From: Arsukibacterium tuosuense
GTDB taxonomy: Bacteria; Pseudomonadota; Gammaproteobacteria; Enterobacterales; Alteromonadaceae
DNA: 64,000 nt
NCBI RefSeq assembly: GCF_900215315.1
Contig: NZ_OBEB01000009.1
Coordinates: 62,001 to 126,000, forward strand
Reading direction: 5' to 3'
Positions 58,971 through 64,000 of the stretch are shown here, one piece after another. Every line of letters begins with the position of its first letter. Position 1 is the stretch's first letter. The notes under the pieces were generated by a model that was given only the letters and a program-made list of their open reading frames with translations, ran no database searches and was not told the origin of the DNA. Position numbers and translations under genes: made by a program.

Positions 58971-60206
58971 ATGAAACATACGCCCTTAATTAAAGATACC
59001 CTGGCCGAACTGGCTCAGCATAAACTGCGTACATTTTTAACGCTGCTGGGGATGATTTTCGGCGTGGGCGCGGTTATCGCCATGCTGAATATCGGCGAAG
59101 GTGCCGAGCGTGAAGCGTTAAAAACCATTGAAACCATGGGCCTGCGCAACCTGATAGTTGAAGGTCGCAAGTTCGATGAGAAAACCCTGCAGGAGCAGCG
59201 CAAGCACTCACTGGGGCTGAACCAGAGCGACATTGATGCCGCAGTGGCCACTATTCCCGGTGTTACCTCATACAGCGCCGAACGTACCCTGGACACCCAC
59301 GGCATATACAGCCACGATGGCAAAAGTGATGGCGTGGCAATTGGCGTTTCGCCCAGCTACATGGAACTGAGCAAACTGCAGTTTGTCAGTGGCCGCAATT
59401 TCACTGAGCAGGAAAACCGTTACGCGGCGCAGGTCGCCATTTTAGGTGCCCGGGTTGCGCAAAGCTTATTCCCCAACGGCGATGCCTTAGGTAAACCGGT
59501 AAAAGTAAACCATGTCTGGCTGCAAGTAGTGGGTGTGCTGGCCGAGCCCTATGCCGGCAGTAACGAATTTCAGGGTATTAAACTCGGGGGCGAACAAAAC
59601 CAGTTATTTATGCCACTGAACACCGCACAAACCCGCTTTAAAGCCGAACCATTAAGTGCCGAGCTGACCTCGTTCCGCTTGCAGCTAAGTGAAGATGCCA
59701 ACAATGCCTTAAGTGCCAGGGCGCTGGATTACCTGTTAAAACAACGTCATAACGACATTGATGATTACAATATCATTGTGCCGGCAGCGTTACTGGCGCA
59801 GCAAAAACAAACCCAGCAAATCTTTAATATTGTTATGTCGTGCGTCGCCGGTATTTCATTATTGGTCGGTGGTATTGGCATTATGAATATTATGCTGGCC
59901 ACGGTGCTCGAGCGCACCAAAGAAATTGGCCTGCTGCGGGCTGTCGGCGCCACCCGGCGCGATATTAAAATTCAGTTTGTCGCCGAGAGCTTTGCTATTG
60001 CTATTCTTGGCGGTTTACTGGGCATTGTATTCGGTATTTTACTGTCAGAGCTTATCGCCTTTTACTCGGACTGGGCCGTCAGCTGGTCGCTGCTGGCCAT
60101 TGGTTTATCGTTCAGCATTTGTGCCCTAATCGGCGTGGCCTTTGGCGTATATCCGGCGATTAAAGCGTCAGAGCTGGATCCCATAACCGCCCTGCAAAGT
60201 GAATAA
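58971..60206 (+). CDS. ABC transporter permease (MacB/FtsX type)
   Basis: The 411-residue membrane protein has one N-terminal helix, a periplasmic MacB-type domain (residues about 60-270), and three C-terminal helices forming the FtsX domain, with LLVGGIGIMNIMLATVLERTKEIGLLRAVGA-type residues in the helix 2 to coupling-helix region. It has no fused ATPase, so it pairs with the separate ATPase at the start of the operon. The start ATG at 58971 is preferred over an upstream in-frame ATG at 58926 that would lie in the third adaptor. Confidence 0.93.
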   Translation: MKHTPLIKDTLAELAQHKLRTFLTLLGMIFGVGAVIAMLNIGEGAEREALKTIETMGLRNLIVEGRKFDEKTLQEQRKHSLGLNQSDIDAAVATIPGVTSYSAERTLDTHGIYSHDGKSDGVAIGVSPSYMELSKLQFVSGRNFTEQENRYAAQVAILGARVAQSLFPNGDALGKPVKVNHVWLQVVGVLAEPYAGSNEFQGIKLGGEQNQLFMPLNTAQTRFKAEPLSAELTSFRLQLSEDANNALSARALDYLLKQRHNDIDDYNIIVPAALLAQQKQTQQIFNIVMSCVAGISLLVGGIGIMNIMLATVLERTKEIGLLRAVGATRRDIKIQFVAESFAIAILGGLLGIVFGILLSELIAFYSDWAVSWSLLAIGLSFSICALIGVAFGVYPAIKASELDPITALQSE

Positions 60207-60265
60207 TTTACCTGGCGGACTATAATCTGGGTGTTATAACAAACAGAGGCCGCTTAGGAGCGACG

Positions 60266-61180
60266 ATGTTAACTGCACGCTGTATCTGGCAACAGGCTGA
60301 GCACAATGCCTTTACTGACCTTATCTGGGTTAAGCAGGCATTGTGGTGCGTGTTTCGCGAAGGCAGTGAGCATGTCTCGCCAGATGGCGCCTTCCGGCTG
60401 CTGCGCTCGGCGGATCTGGGCCAGAGTTGGCACAATATAGCGCTGATTAGTGCCAGTGACGCCGATTTACGCGATGCCAAGCTAAGCATTGATCCCAATG
60501 GTAAGCTGCTGATATTAGGCGCCGGCGCCCTGCATAACCGCGCAGAGCAAAGCCATCAGTCTTATATCTGGCAGTCGGATGATGGTTACAACTGGTCAGC
60601 GGCTACGCCAATTGGTGAGCCCAATATCTGGCTGTGGCGCATGGCTTGGCAGCAGCAACCTCAGCAGTCAGCCCAGTGTTATGCTGCGGGTTACCGGGTC
60701 GGCCCGGATAAACTGGTGCGGTTGTATCAGGGCGACAGTCCGTTGCAGTTAGCACCGTTAGCCGATTTATACAGTGGCAGCTATGCCAATGAAAGCGGTC
60801 TGCTATTCGAGGCCGACGGTACAGCATTATGTTTATTGCGCCGCGATCCTGAACATGGCTTATTTGGCGTAAGCAAACCACCCTACACCGATTGGCAATG
60901 GCAGGATGTCGGCTGCCGGATTGGCGGGCCGCAGTGGCTGCAACTCCCCGATGGCAGGCTGCTGGCCTGTGTCAGGTTATATGACGAAAAAGTGCGCACC
61001 AGTCTCTGCTGGATTAACCGCCAAACTGGCAAATTAACCGAGTGGCAAACTCTGCCATCAAGCGGCGATTGCAGCTATGCCGGCATGGTACTGCGCGATA
61101 ATACGCTGTATGTCAGCTACTACTCCTCGCACGAGGGTAAAACCAGCATTTATTTTACTGAAATAAGCTTACTCGGTTAA
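60266..61180 (+). CDS. Sialidase-fold (BNR/Asp-box) protein
   Basis: The 304-residue protein has a six-bladed-propeller pattern with Asp-box-like repeats: LRSADLGQSWHNI, WQSDDGYNWSAA and similar ones. It resembles the exo-sialidase superfamily. No signal peptide is visible, so it should be cytoplasmic, unlike most sialidases. Catalytic identity cannot be claimed; the arginine triad of sialidases is not clearly recognised. TAGGAG precedes the ATG. It lies 59 bp after the permease and may be in the same transcript. Confidence 0.75.
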   Translation: MLTARCIWQQAEHNAFTDLIWVKQALWCVFREGSEHVSPDGAFRLLRSADLGQSWHNIALISASDADLRDAKLSIDPNGKLLILGAGALHNRAEQSHQSYIWQSDDGYNWSAATPIGEPNIWLWRMAWQQQPQQSAQCYAAGYRVGPDKLVRLYQGDSPLQLAPLADLYSGSYANESGLLFEADGTALCLLRRDPEHGLFGVSKPPYTDWQWQDVGCRIGGPQWLQLPDGRLLACVRLYDEKVRTSLCWINRQTGKLTEWQTLPSSGDCSYAGMVLRDNTLYVSYYSSHEGKTSIYFTEISLLG

Positions 61181-61186
61181 CAATAT

Positions 61187-61214
61187 TGCTCAGCCAGTTT
61201 GTACCGGCTGAGCA
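61187..61214. terminator. Hairpin between convergent genes, probable bidirectional terminator
   Basis: TGCTCAGCC (61187-61195) and GGCTGAGCA (61206-61214) form a perfect 9-bp stem with a 10-base loop, 6 bp after the sialidase-fold gene stop. There is no clean T run on the plus strand; on the minus strand ATATTGTT follows. It lies between convergent genes. Confidence 0.5.
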
Positions 61215-61249
61215 GGTGTCTGTCGGTGTTTTCAGAAACTTCAGCACCC

Positions 61250-61849
61250 TCAGTACTTGACACTACAACCATACGGCCGGGTTACTGCAGGGTCTGGCGT
61301 ATTGCCGGCCAGCACCGCTTTAGCTGCGTTGGCAAAGTACGGGGTGGCTTTGGCTATATCGTCCACCTTGGCTGACGGGATGCTGTCGATACCACCCATA
61401 TACTGCAATACACCCTCTTCATCAATGACATACATATGCGGCGTGGTTTTGGCATCATAAGCTTTGCCCATGGCGCCGCTTTCATCAAATAAGATGGCCG
61501 TGGGACTGGCATTGCGGCTGCTGGTCAGTTCTGCCGCTTTGGCACTATCGATATGGCCCTGCTTGCCCGACGCAGAAGATATAACACTTAGCCACACCAC
61601 GTCTTTGGCCTGCATGTCTTGCTGCAGTTGCTGCATATTACCGCTGTAATGCTTCACCACAAACGGGCAGTCGTGGTTAGTCCACTCCAGCACCACGTTT
61701 TTGCCGGCAAAATCCTGCAGGCTGTGGCGCTGGCCATTGGCATCCTGTACCGTAAAATCCGGTGCTGGCTGGCCAACCTGGGGCGCGGCAGCAAGGGTGG
61801 CTGCAAATAGCATGGCACCAACGGAAACAACGAGTTTTGCTAATTTCAT
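61250..61849 (-). CDS. Periplasmic thioredoxin-fold (redoxin) protein
   Basis: The 199-residue protein has a signal peptide (residues 1-22, cut after AAA) and an AhpC/TSA-like redoxin domain. The expected active site is reduced to a single cysteine in NHDCPFV, and a second cysteine lies in the C-terminal YGCSVKY. This two-cysteine pattern is typical of a periplasmic family whose function is not settled. AGGAG precedes the ATG. It lies 48 bp after the ScsB/DsbD-like gene on the same strand, so that protein may supply its electrons. Confidence 0.85.
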   Translation of the reverse strand: MKLAKLVVSVGAMLFAATLAAAPQVGQPAPDFTVQDANGQRHSLQDFAGKNVVLEWTNHDCPFVVKHYSGNMQQLQQDMQAKDVVWLSVISSASGKQGHIDSAKAAELTSSRNASPTAILFDESGAMGKAYDAKTTPHMYVIDEEGVLQYMGGIDSIPSAKVDDIAKATPYFANAAKAVLAGNTPDPAVTRPYGCSVKY

Positions 61850-61897
61850 ATGTATCGCTCCTGTTGCGTAATTAATTACAACTTGATTGTTGGCAGC

Positions 61898-64000
61898 TTA
61901 CTGCTGACTTAACGATTCAAACGTTTGCCTAAGGGTATCAGGCGTTAAAATTTGCGGCAGCACTTGTGGCGGCTGCCCCGGCCAGTACAACACATATAGC
62001 GGCACGCCATCGCGCTGATACTGCTGCAGATAAGCGGTTATGGCACTGTCGCGCCGGGTCCAGTCTCCCTTTAAATAACTGACATCGTATTCTGTTAACG
62101 CAGCCTTGCTGCGCTCGGTATTCAGGGCCACCTGCTCATTGACCAGACAGGTGATACACCAGTCAGCTGTCATATTGACCAGTACCGGTTTACCTTGCCG
62201 GCGCAGCTCGCTGAGCTTTTCCGCTGACCAGCTTTGCCAGTGCTGCGCCGTGCTTTGGCCAGGCTGTGGGTTGCTGCTTAGCGCCGCTTGCTGGCTGGAG
62301 ACCTGCCACAGAGTAATAACAGCCAGCAGCACTAACCCCAGTGCCGCCAGCCGGTTAAACCAGCCGGCACCCAGCTGCACCCGGCCCCACAGCCATAGTG
62401 CAGCAGAGAGCGCCACCATCCCAACTAACAACAATGCCATAGCGTCGATACCGGTCTGGCGGCCAAATACCCAGACCAGCCAGACTGCGCTTAGATACAA
62501 TGGCCAGGCTAACAGTTGTTTTAAAGTCTCCATCCAGGCACCGGGCTTAGGCAGCAACCGGGCCAGCGCCGGTATGTAAGCGAGTAATAAGAATGGCAAC
62601 GCCATCCCCAGGCCCAGCGCAGCAAATACCAGCAACGCCACCTGGGGGCTCTGGGTTACGGCATAACCGAGCGCCGTGCCCATAAAAGGCGCGGTACAGG
62701 GACTTGCCACGATCACCGCCAGCACCCCGGTAAAAAAAGAACCTTTGCCGCCACTTTTGACCGTCAGATCGCCACCGGCGTTCATTAAGCCCAGACCAAA
62801 CTGCACCAGCCCGGATAAGCTTAAGCCCAGCGCCAACAGCAAATATGCCAGCAGGCCTACCAACAGCGTGCTTTGCAAATGAAAGCCCCAGCCAATAGCA
62901 TTACCAGCCGCACGCAGTGCAATAAGTAAGCCAGCCAGTGCCAGAAAGCTCAGTACTACTCCGGCGGTATAAAACAGGGCGTCATGGCGTTGCTGTTGCC
63001 GCTGCTGACTGTTGCCAGCGATGCTTAGCGCCTTTAATGACAACACAGGGAACACACAGGGCATTAAATTCAGAATAAGGCCACCGCCGGCGGCCATCAG
63101 TAAAATAAGCCACAAATTGCTGTTGTTATTGCTGTTGTTAAGGATACCGCCAGTTAGCAGAATTTCAGTACTGCCACCCTGCTCAGCGGGCTGCTGACGA
63201 TATTGTAAGTTGACGCTGTAGCCCTGCCCTGCGGCATCAACCAGCACCACTTCTACCTGCTGCGGCGCGCTGCTGAAATAGGTATTGATGGCCTGTTGTA
63301 ATAGCCAACCATTTTGTTGCGGCACCAGTTGCTGGGCAGCAGCATGGTCGACCAGTTCAGTGCTGGCGACAAAGAACGCAACCGGTGGCTCGGGTAATTG
63401 CTCATGGAGTTCTGCAGAAAATGCCCCGCCACTGATGGCGTAGTCACCCACTGCGCCGGTGGCGAGCGGCAAGGCCTGCCGAGCTTTTGCAAACAACGGT
63501 TGCTGGCTGGCGGCCGGCTCTGATTGCCCGGCAACGTTCAGGGTTAATTCGAAGCTGGCATCGGCCGGAATGCAGATTTCTTCACACACCAGCCAGTCAA
63601 CGTCGGCATTAATGGTCAGGCTGTCTGCAGCATAGTCTGCCGGCACTGTCAGCTCAGTTAACAGTAAGGTTTGACCGGCATAGCCGTAATTAACCAGTGG
63701 TGGGATCAGAAAAGACTGAGGCGTTGGCCAGCTTATATTTCCTGTTTGCACACCAGCAGGTAACTGCCAGCTGATACTAGTGGCCAGGCCGGAATCGCCG
63801 GGGTTTTGCCAGTAAGTATGCCAGCCTGGGTCCGGTTCAAAATGCAGCAATACTGCAAACTGCTGGCCTGCAGCAACGGTACGGTATTCGCTAACCAGTT
63901 CGGCTTTTATATGCTTCGCCTGCTGCCAGCCGCTGCTGCTGGCCTGCACCGCAAAACCTGCCAGCAAACTGCTTAACAACAGCAACACCCGGATTGTCAG
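61898..64000 (-). CDS. ScsB/DsbD-like thiol:disulfide interchange protein, 5' end outside window
   Basis: At least 700 residues are visible and the frame stays open to the right edge. A GTG near 63988 is possible, but residues before it look like the continuation of a signal peptide, so the true start is probably beyond the window. The order is: signal peptide, periplasmic domain with WHTYWQNPGDSG and the cysteine pair CEEIC (DsbD alpha-like), eight membrane helices with PCVFPVLSLK and SPCTAPFMG carrying the redox cysteines, and a C-terminal thioredoxin domain with WCITC. It carries electrons from cytoplasmic thioredoxin to periplasmic partners. The N-terminal type favours ScsB over classical DsbD. 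Confidence 0.9.
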   Translation of the reverse strand: MTIRVLLLLSSLLAGFAVQASSSGWQQAKHIKAELVSEYRTVAAGQQFAVLLHFEPDPGWHTYWQNPGDSGLATSISWQLPAGVQTGNISWPTPQSFLIPPLVNYGYAGQTLLLTELTVPADYAADSLTINADVDWLVCEEICIPADASFELTLNVAGQSEPAASQQPLFAKARQALPLATGAVGDYAISGGAFSAELHEQLPEPPVAFFVASTELVDHAAAQQLVPQQNGWLLQQAINTYFSSAPQQVEVVLVDAAGQGYSVNLQYRQQPAEQGGSTEILLTGGILNNSNNNSNLWLILLMAAGGGLILNLMPCVFPVLSLKALSIAGNSQQRQQQRHDALFYTAGVVLSFLALAGLLIALRAAGNAIGWGFHLQSTLLVGLLAYLLLALGLSLSGLVQFGLGLMNAGGDLTVKSGGKGSFFTGVLAVIVASPCTAPFMGTALGYAVTQSPQVALLVFAALGLGMALPFLLLAYIPALARLLPKPGAWMETLKQLLAWPLYLSAVWLVWVFGRQTGIDAMALLLVGMVALSAALWLWGRVQLGAGWFNRLAALGLVLLAVITLWQVSSQQAALSSNPQPGQSTAQHWQSWSAEKLSELRRQGKPVLVNMTADWCITCLVNEQVALNTERSKAALTEYDVSYLKGDWTRRDSAITAYLQQYQRDGVPLYVLYWPGQPPQVLPQILTPDTLRQTFESLSQQ

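Noticed and set aside
61898..64000. GTG at 63986-63988 as the true start of the ScsB/DsbD-like gene
   Set aside because: The frame stays open to the window edge and the residues after the GTG are already the middle of a signal peptide, so the start is more likely outside.

Overview
The window is about 50% GC, gene-dense chromosomal DNA from a gammaproteobacterium. Gene order and protein flavour point to the Alteromonadales, with Rheinheimera/Arsukibacterium-type bacteria as a reasonable guess. Diagnostic blocks are gppA-rhlB / trxA-rho, ubiE-ubiJ-ubiB-tatABC-tatD-hemB, lexA next to plsB, and a caa3-type oxidase operon carrying SURF1 and a DUF2909 gene. I see no rRNA, tRNA, CRISPR array, phage or insertion sequence; this looks like core chromosome with a few accessory operons.

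Layout. 1-2453: edge of an M14 metallopeptidase, then nfuA (with a probable IscR site) and a polysaccharide deacetylase. 2450-10667 (minus): aerobic cytochrome c oxidase operon ctaC-ctaD-ctaG-ctaE-SURF1-hypothetical-ctaA-ctaB-SCO, interrupted on the other strand by a DUF2909 gene. 10668-10993: the only gene-free stretch above 300 bp, with two copies of a dyad-containing repeat upstream of ctaC. 10994-15868: lexA with two tandem SOS boxes, plsB, tesB, an EVE-domain protein and a small unknown. 15978-18967: DUF885 lipoprotein and a diguanylate cyclase. 19065-26536: ubiquinone, Tat export, TatD, a second diguanylate cyclase and hemB. 26542-34523 (minus): chaB, pip, then a tightly packed cassette encoding a VTT-domain membrane protein, a six-hairpin glycosidase, a glycolipid-synthase-like GT4 enzyme and a phosphatase/EEP fusion. 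34790-41547: sodC, gppA-rhlB, trxA, rho, ndh. 41494-44185: periplasmic binding protein, deoA, cdd.

44270-54944 is a methionine salvage island: mtnU (omega-amidase) and mtnE (transaminase) on one strand, mtnBCD divergent, then after a LysR regulator, an exported TPR protein and an S41 peptidase, mtnA and mtnK divergent. Together these genes cover methylthioribose to methionine; the nucleosidase making methylthioribose is not in the window. A MetJ-like array lies between mtnE and mtnB.

55092-61180 is a MacB-type ABC export operon unusual in having three consecutive membrane-fusion (HlyD-like) adaptors between the ATPase and the permease, followed by a BNR/sialidase-fold protein. The window ends with a periplasmic thioredoxin-fold protein and a ScsB/DsbD-like thiol transporter cut by the window edge.

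Most likely undescribed: the VTT-glycosidase-GT4-phosphatase/EEP cassette (a candidate glycolipid or lipid-remodelling system), the triple-adaptor exporter, the repeat operator upstream of the oxidase operon, and a SCO-like CxxxC protein inside that operon. Functions proposed for these are inference.
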